Assembly: GCF_031143425.1 (NCBI RefSeq)
Contig: NC_090441.1
Coordinates: forward strand, 223,382,928 to 223,446,927
Direction of reading: 5' to 3'
DNA length: 64,000 bases
DNA from: Pleurodeles waltl
Taxonomy: Eukaryota; Chordata; Amphibia; Caudata; Salamandridae
Shown here: piece by piece, positions 1-10,779 of the stretch
Layout: each line of letters starts with the position of its first letter
Numbering within the stretch: position 1 is the first letter of the stretch
Made by a program: the position numbers and the translations under genes
Notes under the pieces: generated by a model
Seen by the model: the letters and a program-made list of their open reading frames with translations, nothing else
Databases searched by the model: none
What the model was told of the DNA's origin: nothing

Positions 1-1062
1 AAGAGTCTGCCTAATCCATCAGAGGGAGGCTGCAGAGAACTTGCAGCTTATTTCAAGAACAAAGTGTCTTCTGTTTATAGCGAACTCCAAAAGGGAGACA
101 AACTGTGCTCATGGACTCAGAGATAGTGCCCGTGGTCAAAGAAATAGACAGTCTCAACAGTTTCCCTCTAATAACTGATGAAACATTTCAGGCCCTCTTC
201 AAGAAAGTGAAATCAGGCTCCCCTCTGGACCCAGCCCCTCCCTGTGTTCTCTGGGAGGGAAGACAAGAGATATTTCCAGCATTCGGGCTTAGTCCCACAA
301 GGATGGAAGCATGCTGTAGTCAAGTCTTTGCTTAAAAAGCAAGTCTTGATCCTGCTCTGCCAGGGAATTATAAACTTATCTCTTTGGTCCTTGGAAAAGT
401 CATCAAGAAGCATATCAATCAGCACGTCTCCTGGCATTTAGAGGGAAACTCGCTTCTTGACCCTATCGAGAACAGATTCCACCCTAAATACAGTATGGAA
501 TGTAAAAAAAATGGAAATCAGCTATGTTGTTGATAACTGAAGAGATAAAATTAATCCTTGACATGGGTGGAGTGGCATCAATCAGTATCCTCAATCTGAG
601 TGCAGCATTGACTCCTTAGCACTCAGGTTGAGGAAAATAGTTGTGGAGAATGATGCCCTAATGTGTCTCCTATCCTTTTTAAAAGGAAGATCTTTTCAGA
701 TCTGGGATCCCCCACGCTTTTCAAAGGTGTCCCTTGTAAAATATGGCATCCAACAGGGGCCTGCATTCAGCCCCATTATCTTTAATATTTATGTGCGACC
801 TCTGGCCTCTATTGTCAAGGAATTTGTGATGTCCATTATATCATATGCTGACGATACACAGCTGGTCATTTCTTTAGCCCCTAGTAATGGCTCCCAGCAT
901 CAGCTGGGCCCCTGTTTAGAGAAAGAGGCTCAATGGATGGCAAGTTGCTCACTGAAAGTCAACAGAGATAAAATAAAGCTGGCTGGTCAAAACGTTTTGG
1001 GACCCCACCAGCACCATCAAACCCTATAAAAAGTCTAGGAATATGGCTGGACAGATCCATGT
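1..1062 (+). pseudogene. LINE reverse transcriptase, left half (L2/CR1-like), interrupted by an LTR
   Basis: This is a decayed piece of a non-LTR retrotransposon ORF2, which would encode a reverse transcriptase for target-primed integration. The plus-strand frames contain, in order, a linker resembling the pre-RT region, a block at about 240-480 similar to the start of the RT domain, the motif GIQQGPAFSPIIFNIY (about 750-800) and the catalytic box YADDTQL (about 845). Several frameshifts and stops separate these pieces. The coding similarity stops at a short block starting LGIWLD (about 1035-1055), exactly where the LTR begins, and resumes after 4006. The clade call (L2/CR1) rests on the YADDTQL neighbourhood and is an inference. 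It is not functional. Confidence 0.8.
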
Positions 1063-1465
1063 TGTAGGAAAGTACCATCTTGCCTGGCATGTTACCCCGA
1101 TATTTCACTGTATATATGTTGTTTTAGTGTATGTGTCACTGGGACCCTGCCAGCCAGGGCCCCAGTGCTCATAAGTGTGCCCTGTATGTGTTCCCTGTGT
1201 GATGACTAACTGTCTCACTGAGGCTCTGCTAACCAGAACCTCAGTGGTTATGCTCTCTCTGCTTTCCATATTGTCACTAACAGGCTAGTGACCAATTTCA
1301 CCAATTCACATTGGCATACTGGAACACCCTTATAATTCCCTAGTATATGGTACTGAGGTACCCAGGGTATTGGCGTTCCAGGAGATCCCTATGGGCTGCA
1401 GCATTTCTTATGCCACCCATAGGGAGCTCTGACAATTCTTACACAGGCCTGCCACTGCAGCCTGA

Positions 1466-1491
1466 GTGAAATAACGTCCACGTTATTTCAC
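1466..1491. repeat. Palindrome in LTR A (12-bp arms, 2-bp spacer)
   Basis: GTGAAATAACGT and ACGTTATTTCAC flank CC. The same dyad recurs in LTR D (38482-38507) and LTR B (near 48670-48695). LTR C has one mismatch in the arm. LTR E lacks it. Confidence 0.85.
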
Positions 1492-1674
1492 AGCCATTTA
1501 CCACTGCACTTAAGTAACTTATAAGTCACCTATATGTCTAACCTGTACCTGGTAAAGGTTGGGTGCTAAGTTACTTAGTGTGTGGGCACCCTGGCACTAG
1601 CCAAGGTGCCCCCACATCGTTCAGGGAAAATTCCCCGGACTTTGTGAGTGCGGGGACACCATTACACACGTGCA

Positions 1675-1702
1675 CTATACATAGGTCACTACCTATGTAT
1701 AG
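1675..1702. promoter_or_regulatory. Conserved 12-bp hairpin in LTR A
   Basis: Arms CTATACATAGGT and ACCTATGTATAG are perfectly complementary around the loop CACT. The equivalent hairpin is perfect in all five related LTR copies although the arm sequence differs between them: E 34223-34250, D 38692-38719, C 42618-42645, B 48460-48487. The paired differences suggest a maintained structure or palindromic protein site. Its role is unknown. Confidence 0.8.
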
Positions 1703-2254
1703 CATCACAATGGTAACTCTGAACATGGCCATGTAACATGTCTAAGATCATGGAATTGTCACCCCAATGCCATTCTGGCATTGGGGAGACAATTCAATGA
1801 TCGCCGAGTCTCTAGCACAGACCCGGGTACTGCCAAACTACCTTTCCCGGGGTTTCACTGCAGCTGCTGCCAACCCCTCAGACAGGTTTCTGCCCTCCTG
1901 GGGTCCAGCCAGGCTTGGCCCAGGAAGGCAGAACAAAGGACTTCCTCAGAGAGAGGGTGTTACACCCTCTCCCTTTGGAAAAAGGTGTCAGGGCTGGGGA
2001 GGAGTAGCCTCCCCCAGCCTCTGGAAATGCTTTGATGGGCACAGATGGTGCCCATCTCTGCATAAGCCAGTCTACACCGGTTCAGGGATCCCCCAGCCCT
2101 GCTCTGGCGCGAAACTGGACAAAGGAAAGGGGAGTGACCACTCCCCTGACCTGTACCTCCCAGAGCTCCTCCAGTGTGCTCCAGACCTCTGCCATCTTGG
2201 AAACAGAGGTGCTGCTGGCACACTGGACTGCTCTGAGTGGCCAGTGCCAGCAGG

Positions 2255-2262
2255 TGACGTCA
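2255..2262. promoter_or_regulatory. CRE-like octamer TGACGTCA in LTR A
   Basis: TGACGTCA is the consensus binding site of CREB/ATF factors. It lies about 80 bp upstream of a TATTTAG box at about 2341 and is present at the same place in LTRs D (39293-39300), C (42040-42047) and B (47847-47854). LTR E has one change, TGATGTCA (34823-34830). Promoter function is inferred from position and conservation only. Confidence 0.6.
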
Positions 2263-3786
2263 GAGACTCCTTCTGATAGGCTCTTACCTGTGTTGCTAGC
2301 CTATCCTCCTTCCTAGGTAGCCAAACCTCCTTTTCTGGCTATTTAGGATCTCTGCTTAGTGATATTCTTTATATAACGAATGCAAGAGCTCATCAGAGTT
2401 CCTCTGCATCTCTCTCTTCACCTTCTGCCAAAGGATCGACCGCTGACTGCTCAGGACGCCTGCAAAACCGCAACAAAGTAGCAAAGACGAATACTGCAAC
2501 CTTGTATCGCTGATCCTGCCGCCTTCTCGACTTCTCGACTGCTTTCCTGGTGGTGCATGCTCTGGGGTTAGCCTGCCTCCTCTCTGCACTACGAGCTCTG
2601 AAGAAATCTCCCGTGGGTCGACAGAATCTTCCCCCTGCAACAGCAGGCAACAAAAGACTGCATCACCGGTCCTCTGGGTCCCCTCTCAGCACGACGAGCG
2701 TGGTCCCTGGAACTCATCAACTCTGTCCAAGTGACTCCCACAGTCCAGTGACTCTTCAGTCCAAGTTTGGTGGAGGTATGTCCTTGCCTCCCCACGCTAG
2801 ACTGCATTACTGGGTACTGCGTGATCTGCAGCTGCTCCGGCTCCTGTGCACTCTTCCAGGATTTCCTTCGTGCACAGCCAAGCCTGGGTCCCCGACACTC
2901 TAACCTGCAGTGCACAACCTCCTGAGTTGTCCTCCGGCGTCGTGGGACTCCCTTTTGTGTCTTCGGGTGAGCTCTGGTTCACTCCTCTTCGTAGTGCTTG
3001 TTCCGGCACTCCTGCGGGTGCTGCCTGCTCCTGTGAGGGCTCCCTGACTTGCTGGGTGCCCCCTCATCCAAGTGGCGACATCCTGGTCCCTCCTGGGCCA
3101 CAGCAGCATCCAAAAACCCTAACCGCGACCCTTGCAGCTAGCAAGGCTTGTTTGCGGTCTTTCTCTGTGGGACCACTGCAAGCTTCTTCACGACGTGGGA
3201 CATCCATCCTCCAAAGGGGAAGTTGCTAGCCCTCTTCGTTCTTGCAGAATCCACAGCTTCTACCATCCGGTGGCAGCTTCTTTGCATCCTCAGCTGGCAT
3301 TTCCTGGGCATCTGCCCAATCTCGACTTTGTCGCGACTCTTGGACTTGGTCCCCTTGTTCCACAGGTACTCTCGTCCGGAAATCCACTTTGGTTGCATTG
3401 CTGGTTTTGGTCTTCCTTGCAGAATTCCCCTATCACGACTTCTGTGCTTTCTGGGGAATATAGGTGGACTTTACACCTACTTTCAGGGTTTTGGGGTGGG
3501 CTATTTTTCTAACCCTCACTGTTTTCTTACAGTCCCAGCGACCCTCTACAAGCTCACATAGGTTTGGGGTCCATTCGTGGTTCGCATTCCACTTTTGGAG
3601 TATATGGTTTGTGTTGCCCCTATACCTATGTGCTCCTATTGCAATCTACTGTAATTTTACATTGCTTGCATTACTTCCTTTTGCTATTACTGCATATGTT
3701 TGGTATTGTGTACATATATCTTGTGTATATTTGGCATCCTCATACTGAGGGTACTCACTGAGATACTTTTGGCATATTGTCATAAA

Positions 3787-3792
3787 AATAAA
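3787..3792 (+). promoter_or_regulatory. Polyadenylation signal AATAAA of LTR A
   Basis: AATAAA is followed by a T-rich stretch, about 210 bp before the LTR 3' end. This is the expected place for the R/U5 processing signal. Reverse-oriented copies carry it at matching positions near 40680 and 46306. Confidence 0.6.
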
Positions 3793-4006
3793 GTACCTTT
3801 ATTTTTAGTATATCTGTGTATTGTGTTTTCTTATAATACTGTGCATATGACACTAGTGGAGCTTTGCATGTCTCCTAGTTCAGCCTAAGCTGCTCTGCTA
3901 TAGCTACCTTCTATCAGCCTAAGCTGCTAGAAACACCTCTTCTACACTAATAAGGGATAATTGGACCTGGTACCCACTACAAGCCAGGCCAGCCTCCTAC
4001 ACATGT

Positions 4007-4708
4007 CAACAGAAGCACAAGTAACAAAAAACTGACCTGTACTTGCTTCGCCTTTGCTGAGAGCCCTGCATGTAATTCTGAACTTGCTACCTAATCCTTC
4101 CAGAAGAGTTGCAGTTCAGGCTCATATCCTGTCATGCCTGCACTGTGGAAAATCCTTCTATCAGTATTAAAGAGAATTCAGGTGGTCCAAACTGCAGCGA
4201 CCAGAACAATCTTCAAGCTACCCAAATGCTCCTCAACAAAAACGCCTTAGCCTCTCTGCACAGATTACCAGTGGCCAATAGAATCAAATTCAAGACACTT
4301 TGCATAACTCACAGGGCAATCAATCACAGGGGAGCTAACATGATCAGGGCTCTACTCACGTCTTATACCCCCAATGGGACTTTAAGGTCCGCTAACACTG
4401 GTCTGCTGAAGGTCCCTCACATTAAAAAGTCCATATAGTAAGGAAGGTCCTTTGGTTATAATTCCCCCAAATTGTGGAATTCGATGCCTATTGGATTGAG
4501 AACATAGACCAATGAACTTAAATTTAGGAAACCTCTTAAAACCTGGCTTTCTGCCAACTAACTTTGTACACTTTAATGAGGACAGAACAATGCTTACTGA
4601 GAGAGAGCTGGGAAGTCTTAGGGTAGCTATGCGCTTTACAAATTTGCAGAAGATAAGGTATGGTTATGTTGGTTTGTGCAATTCAATAACGAGGGTGCAC
4701 ATGCTCAC
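4007..4708 (+). pseudogene. LINE reverse transcriptase, right half
   Basis: This is the continuation of the LINE split by LTR A. The frame at 4109-4438 contains the C-terminal RT/thumb signature ALASLHRLPVANRIKFKTL, typical of L2/CR1 LINE ends (the LHWLPV..RI.FK block), followed by a run resembling LRSANTGLLKVP. A short block after about 4500 may be the 3' end: the text near 4630 contains GCGCTTTACAAATTTG, like the terminal hairpin of L2-type 3' UTRs. It is broken by indels and not functional. Confidence 0.75.
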
Positions 4709-5074
4709 TATGGGCCAGATGTGCAACTGATTTTGTAAAGCTTTTCGTGAATGCAAAAACTCTGTACATGATGGATGACAAGCATTCGCATAATGAAATA
4801 AAACAATGCGACCAACCTGCGACTCACAATAAATAGCGACTGGATTTTGCCATATGCAATTAGGAACTCCCTGTGTGAATCACAAATGGCATGTACAAGG
4901 GAGATGCAAATTGTGAATAGTTGCAAAATTACCTGTTTGCACATGTAACTTAGCACCAATTCCAAACAGGTGATAATATGGCCCAAGCTATTAAAAAAAG
5001 CCCCAGAATGCATCAGGAACTTTCATAATGGCTGCCCTGTAGGTGATAGCGAGGAGGATGTGCCTATTGGCTGC

Positions 5075-6190
5075 TCAGAGAAGGTGGAGACAGGAGAGTA
5101 TAGTCTGAGTCAGGCTGAGCGTGTTTGAGAAGACAGAGGAAGAGATATATGAACAATCCAGGCTGAGTAGCAATATGATGTTGGAGCTAATAGCCACCTT
5201 AAAGACGCACCTTGAAAGCAGTGCGCAGAGATGCAATCCCAAACCATGTCCAGCTGTTGTGATCCCTCCACCAATTGGCCAGTTGTAGCTACCGAAATGT
5301 GATAGCAGTGTCCGAAGGGATGTCACAGAGCGCGCTTTCACATTTTTGTTCACAATTTCCTAGATGCCATGTTCCTCCACTTACAACAACATGTCCACCT
5401 GCTGAGGAATGATGTGGAAATGCAAAATTTGAAAATGCAATTCTGCTGTATAGCCAGATTCTCACACTTCATCTGGTGCATAGACAGGGCCCGTGTGCCC
5501 CTAATTCCCCCACCCTGTCTGGAATACATATTCAGGAACTGCAGGAACACTCATTCCCTGAGCATTCAAGTTATGTGCTATACACACAATATCATCACTG
5601 ACATTGTGGCCAAATATCCAGGTACCACCCATGGCTCCTACATGTTCAGGCTCAGTAGCATATACCAGCAACTAGAAAGAGGGTATTTTGATGAAGGTTA
5701 CCTATTAGGTATTGAAATGTAATGTCCAAACTCAAATGTGTTTTCACATCTATTACTTCTTGTATGTTGCCTCACACGTATACTTGTTTTACCAGGTGAC
5801 AGTGTGTATGCCCTGAGGTCATGGATCCTCACACTCTACCTGTCTCTCAATGACCCACATGCAAGGCACTACAACACCACGCATAGGGGCACCAGGTCAG
5901 TGATTGAGCGCACATTTGGCCTCCTCAAATTATGTTTCAGGTGTTTTCAGAAGAGTGGGGGAGCCTTGTAGTAGGCTCCCAAAACTGCATGTAAGATTGT
6001 GTCAACCTTTGCCATACTCCCCAACATTACCTGCAGGAGAGGCTTATCCATAGAGGTGACCCGATCTGACTTGAGGATGAAGACCCTGGCCCACCTGGCC
6101 ATCAGCCAATTGGAAAAGCAGAGCAGGCGACGGGAGAAGGTACAGGTACCACATAGCCAGACATTACTTTTCATGATAAGACATCTCCAT
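5075..6190 (+). pseudogene. Harbinger (HARBI1-type) transposase remnant
   Basis: Two frames carry recognisable DDE transposase blocks. At about 5480-5720 there is a VDCTHV-like block (IDRARVPLIPPP), then a YRNRK..HS-like block (FRNCRNTHSLSIQ) and DIVAKYPGTTHGSYMFR, as in the copies at 59.5 kb and 63 kb. After an intron-like gap, GDSVYALRSWIL (about 5796) and SVIERTFGLLK (about 5900) follow, keeping the GD and the E of the catalytic region. An AG acceptor-like sequence (ttttaccag) precedes GDSVY. The first catalytic Asp block is altered (IDRA instead of IDCT) and stops break the frame upstream. Not functional. Confidence 0.75.
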
Positions 6191-6546
6191 TAACACAGAG
6201 TTCACACAAAATGACACAAAAAGTATTTGAATGCTCAAAATATGCTCCCTGTATTGGCACAAATACATTGATAGGTAACATGTCCATCAGACAAAACATA
6301 ACTCCCTTGCCTTTGGTTGGACATGGTGTGCGGTTACATCACCACAAACAGGAAAAATACAAAACAAAACACAATGACTAATGTCACTGTGTACTCAATT
6401 TTTAGAGGTGCGGCCTACATGGGAGGTGTTGCCATGTATAGGTGCACACAGGGATCTGAGACTGATACTGAGGCTTGATACATCACTGTCTACTGCCCAT
6501 CCACTAACCCCACTGGCAATATGGGCTGTTTGAATTGCCTTCATGG

Positions 6547-7268
6547 CTACTGTGCCAGGCCCCATGACACATTAACACTGTAGTGGCCCAACTTGACCTG
6601 TATGGCCATGGTGCGCTTGGAAAGCATTGTAGTTGCCTGTGCAAGCCATGCTATGGCTCCTGTCATGGCCTCCAACCTGATGCCTTGGGTTCTCTCCCTG
6701 TGCCTTTGCAGGCTCCTGTCCTCGGCCAGCTCAGTGCACAGTTGGCCAATCATACCCATTTTAGAGTCCAGGCGGGCCTAGTTGCCAGCCAACAGCTGGG
6801 TCAATGTGTTAAATCTCTGTGTGAGTTTTCGGTTGATCAACCCTATCTGTTTCTGCTGCAGGTGCTGAACTTACAGCATTGCCTCCTAACACCCACCATA
6901 CACCACCTGGTCATTGGATGTCGCCTGGGACCAAGATGCCTGCCTTGCCTGCTGTCATCTACATGTATATTGAGTGGTGCACTGCTGCCAGACCCTGCTG
7001 ACTGGATTGCTTTTAGGAGTGATTGGCTGTTGGAAATCCTCCACCTCAACTGCAGCTGGCTGTGAAGAGCCATACCCAGCACTGGCCTGTTCTCCAGGCT
7101 TCTCCACTGCACATTATACCTATCTGCAGCTATGTCTATATCAACCATGGGTTCCAAAGGGCGGCCCAGAATCACAATGCAAATCAGAATACACCACAGC
7201 ATTGTCCAGAGCATTAAGCAATATATAAATACAAGAGGTGAAACAACAGCATCACTATTTCTACTCAA
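6547..7268 (-). pseudogene. Myb-like accessory protein remnant of Harbinger, C-terminal part
   Basis: Minus-strand frames at 6759-6547 and 7268-6843 show a polar, glutamine-rich region and a helical block (LAEDRSLQRHRERTQGIRLEA) resembling the C-terminal exon of the Myb-like gene A at 49222-50150. The Myb DNA-binding domain itself was not recognised here. The assignment relies on position opposite the transposase remnant and weak compositional similarity, so it is tentative. Confidence 0.35.
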
Positions 7269-7299
7269 TAGCCATCAAAAGTGGTGAGTTGTGGATGTT

Positions 7300-7900
7300 G
7301 TCTTTTTAGTGGTGGCAATGGTGGGGGTACCTGCTCCGCCCACTGTCACCTGGCCCCTTACTTTGTGAGGATTGTAAGTGGGAAAGAGGAGATAGTAATA
7401 TGATTTTAGTCAGGGTTGGGTTTATTTTAGTTACAGCTACTGCAAAGGCAGCATGTCCCAGATGTAAGAGAGGTCCAGTGAGAGGTTCAGTCTTCTCCGC
7501 ACTGATGAAAGGAAGAGTGCTTGTAATTACTTCAACCACTGTCAATCACTCCGGGTAGTATTCCAACCCACTGTCCTTTTGCCTGCCATGCCACCTCAAT
7601 TTGGACCCAGCCATATGCAAATCAGTCTTGACCATTCTATATTAGGAACAGGTTGGCCACACTGCTAGGACATGTTCTCCCTGAACCAGAAAACAAGCAA
7701 CCAAATACTGGTTTTGCCCTGATTCTGCTTAGACTTCTTTGATGTGTCCCTTGGGTTTTGCCCTGTGTGGTCTCTTCCGCTGGGAAGGGTTGGGGAAGAG
7801 TCATTCAAACAGAGTGAAACTGCACCCAGTCAGGCCCTGGTAAAACCCAGAACAGAGGATACAGAGGAGCATAGGCCAAACATGAATTCAATGGGTCGTG
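7300..7900. other. No gene recognised
   Basis: Unique-looking sequence without convincing coding or repeat structure. It may contain the missing right end of the decayed Harbinger. Confidence 0.4.
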
Positions 7901-7904
7901 CAGG

Positions 7905-8770
7905 AGCTTGCAATAAGGTAGAAAAGAGGACAAGTAAGCAGGGTGGAAGCTGTTAGATAAGGCACAAAGGCAGCAGAAATAAAGAAAAACAGAAGGATGA
8001 GATTAAATAGAGGTGGATAGAATGAGGTTGGGAGTCAAAGCCAACTGTGGAGGCAGGATATTAGGGAGTGAAAGAATGGACTGGTGAGATTGTGATGTGA
8101 AGTAGAGAGAATAAAGAGGAGAGACAAAGAGGAAAGTAAAGAAAAACAGAAAATATAATTATAGAAAGAAAAGTTACTGGATAGGAAAGGAGAAAAATAG
8201 TAGAAAGATGGAGTGGAAGGAAGTGTTGATTTGAGTGCAGAGAGAGAAAAGGAGGCATAGATGGAACGCATGAGCTATGGGAATGAGATAGAAAACAGAA
8301 CAAGGGAATAAGCAAGAAATGGAGAGGAAAAGAAACTAAGGGGAGTTAAATGTAGAAAGGACAGGAAAGGGAAGGGAAAGAAATATGGAGGAAAAGGATG
8401 ATAAAAAAAAACAAAAAGGGAATAGGTAGACCAAGTAATAACAAACAAAGAGGTCGGAGACCACAAAAGGAATGAGTTGGGTGAGAGAGAAGCATATTCA
8501 AGATATAGATTTCATTGAGTAAGATTGGAATGAGCAACCGCAGGGAGATTAGAGGGAGTTTGTGGGAGAGAGAAGGGGAGGCCATAGAATGAAGAGAGTA
8601 GACAGGATGAGGAAGAAGTGGAGCAGGGCAGAAATAGGGAAGAATAAATGGTGAGGGTAAGGCAGAGCAAGGGATAAAGAAAAAAATAAAAAAGCAGGAA
8701 GGAAATAAAGACAAGCGAGAGAGAGTGATATGAGTGACATGGAGATATCCAATAGAGAGGAATTGTAGGT
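7905..8770. repeat. Long purine-rich tract (A/G on plus strand)
   Basis: About 860 bases are strongly biased to A and G on the plus strand, with short GGA, GAA and AGAG motifs but no fixed unit. The long minus-strand reading frames here (Ser/Leu/Phe/Pro-rich) are a by-product of the bias, not genes. A shorter tract of the same kind lies at about 11430-11560. Confidence 0.75.
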
Positions 8771-9072
8771 AGAATGATTAGAACACACTATGCACTGGTC
8801 CCTGTAAAGGGTGTCTTTTGGTACCAACCCAGAGGTGAGGGTGGGCATTTTATTCTGGTTTGCAATAGAGCCCATTGTACTCTTATGAAGCCACTGATTT
8901 TATTAGCATGCTTGCATATTCAGTTATTGCTTGCACCACATGCCATCTTAGCTGCAGTGCATGGATCTCCTTTATTGCCACACATAGGGAAAATAATTGG
9001 AGGGAGCATTGGCCAGCACCTAGTTCACAGTAAGCTGACTGACACCAGCCGGACCTCTGGGCTATTCCTAAA

Positions 9073-9344
9073 GTGCCCAAAAAGGTACCTGGGTGGGACT
9101 CCCACAAAGGTGACCAGGGTCTCAACCAGACGAAAGAGGGGGAGAAAAACCTAAAGATAAGGAGTTCTCTAAAGACCCCAAAAATAATTCTCAAGGGAAC
9201 AGTGGTAACCATTCCCAGTCTGATACTAGAATTAAGGGGTTCTTTGACAAGCAGACAGAGAGGTTTGTACCCCAATGTACTGCGTGCTACAAATATGGGC
9301 ACTCTAAGGGCAACTCCAAATTTCCCAATCTGAGGAATTTATAA
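9073..9344 (+). pseudogene. Possible retroelement gag scrap with one zinc-knuckle-like motif
   Basis: A plus-strand frame ending at the stop near 9342 reads basic, Lys/Ser/Asn-rich sequence. It then shows CTACYKYGHSKGNSKF at about 9277-9324, close to a CCHC zinc knuckle (C-x2-C-x4-H-x4-C) with the last Cys replaced. Retrotransposon Gag proteins carry such motifs. Nothing else confirms the family, and a chance match is possible. Confidence 0.3.
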
Positions 9345-10355
9345 TATGATCACCTGGGGAATAATGAATCACTGGAAGCAGTATGTGAGATAGTCATAGG
9401 CTGTTCTTTTTCAAACCTGTTGTGGGAGATGTTAGACAGCTTGAAAATTCAGAAATGATGGGACATGAATAAAGTGAATTGAAAAGTAGAGTAATGAGGA
9501 AAACGTCACCAAGTGATTGATTTGTCATTGTGGTGTTAAGGTGAGGCTGATGTTGTTTTCTCTCTTTAACAGTGATCTTGGATGAATTGATACACAAGAT
9601 TTGAAAATAGAAATAGAGAATAATGATCTTGAATTCATGACACAAGGAAATAATTGGATTGTTACAACATCTTATACTGACTGTAATATGTACCATGAGG
9701 GCATGCACTTAACAGATAAACATACATTTAGAAATTGTATTCAAATATTGATGACATGGAACACAGATGGTTGATAAGTTGGGGTAAGATGGTCTTGCAT
9801 ATGAAGTTGATTGAAAGTATTATTCCTGGGATAAAAAGTGTTGGACAAATATGTTTATTCAGTATATATATACCATTGCGGTTAATATATATTTTAATCA
9901 AAAAATACTAAAAAATGAAATTAAAATGTATTTCATTTTTTATGTAATAGATGATGATTAGTATTTAGTTTTTTTGTGACCTGATGAAATCTCTGTATAG
10001 AGACGAAACACGTTGTTTGGTTTTGTACACTTGAAAAATTAAAAATAACGCCTGAAAATACTTGAAGGATGTGAAGAACCTTTTTCTTTGGAACATGATG
10101 AGTTTGAAGATATTGGAAGATGGGTTGTGATACATGACTATCCAACCATTTGTATCATTGTTGTATGCCTCATGGAGGTTTGACTAAACATGTAAAAATG
10201 GCTTCCCTCTCCAAGAGTTGATCAAACAGCCCCTCACACATGGGCAGATACTTGGGTTAGCGAGTGTAGCGCTTGGGGAGGAGGTAGTTCCAGTTAGCTT
10301 TGGAGGCAGACCGAGGTGACCCTAGGTTTCTTGCGGGATAAATAAGCCAAAAGCC
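9345..10355. other. No gene recognised; short hairpin motif
   Basis: AT-rich sequence. At about 9981-10015 there is CTGATGAAA, the perfect dyad TCTCTGTATAGAGA and CGAAACACGTTG. A related motif, CTGAGGAAGGCAG...CGAAACATG, appears at about 23529-23557. It may be a fragment of a dispersed repeat. Confidence 0.3.
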
Positions 10356-10358
10356 CAT

Positions 10359-10775
10359 ATGCCTGCTAGTACTTCCCAGTACAGGCAGTGGGTCACTATC
10401 AATGGGCAATGGGTGGAGGCCCTGCGAGGCCCAGGAGCCAGTATGTCTACTGTGAAGACTCAGATGGTGTCTGCAGAGCACCAAGTCATAGTCTCTGACA
10501 ATTGTGAGAGCCATTTACCCGTGGCTTTGGTTCCCTTCGAGTGGGGGGTCATAGGTTCTTTGAAAGTTGCTGTGAGCCCTGCCACACCTGTAGATTGTCT
10601 TTCAGGCAATGGCCTTACAGCACACTGCCTGAATGGAGGTGGAGCTCAGGTCACACTTGGAGATGATGGGACTGCATACGTGTACCAAGATGACCACACG
10701 GTCCATGGCTACCAGCAAAGGGATTGTTTAAGAAAAATGAGGCAAACCCAATGCCCCCAGGACCCGGGTATGTAA
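10359..10775 (+). pseudogene. Ty3/gypsy-like aspartic protease remnant
   Basis: This open frame (138 codons) resembles the retropepsin region of a gypsy-type Gag-Pol. It has VTINGQWVEALR followed by GPGASMSTV where an active protease has D-T/S-G-A-S. Further on are ALVPFEWG and KVAVSPATPVDCLSGNGL, matching the flap and the V.DCLLGNDL block of this group. The catalytic Asp is Gly and the next Thr is Pro, so it could not be active. A piece of upstream pol linker may precede it. No reverse transcriptase follows within 1 kb. Confidence 0.6.
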
Positions 10776-10779
10776 ATAT

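Larger units (their letters stand above)
1063..4001 (+). mobile_element. Solo LTR, copy A (about 2.9 kb, complete)
   Basis: The element starts TGTAGGAAAG and ends CCTCCTACA, with the canonical TG...CA ends of an LTR. It is flanked on both sides by the 5-bp direct repeat CATGT (1058-1062 and 4002-4006), a target-site duplication. No gag-pol internal region is present, so the simplest reading is a solo LTR left by recombination between two LTRs. At 2939 bp it is very long for an LTR. Inside are two perfect hairpins (1466-1491 and 1675-1702), a CRE-like octamer, a TATTTAG promoter-like box near 2340 and AATAAA near the 3' end. Four related copies occur later in the window, plus one reverse-oriented relative. 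The parent family (gypsy or ERV) cannot be told from the LTR alone. A non-autonomous LTR-like element is the alternative. Confidence 0.85.
4712..7290. mobile_element. Decayed Harbinger transposon with convergent genes
   Basis: The left end begins GGGCCAGATGT, which matches the terminal motif of the MITE at 51170-51817 (GGGCCAAATGT and GGGCCAGATGT at its ends). Inside are a broken plus-strand transposase (5075-6200) and, on the minus strand, remnants of a Myb-like accessory protein (6547-7268). The convergent layout resembles that of the large element at 44-60 kb. The right end was not found, so the end given is approximate. The element is dead. Confidence 0.6.

Noticed and set aside
1767..3761. 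Many overlapping open frames of 60-170 codons inside LTR A (and the same in D, C, B, E)
   Set aside because: They occupy several frames on both strands, have no recognisable domains, and are not conserved in frame between LTR copies.
8035..8875. Minus-strand frames rich in Ser, Leu, Phe and Pro
   Set aside because: They result from the purine-rich tract, with no start context or known domain.
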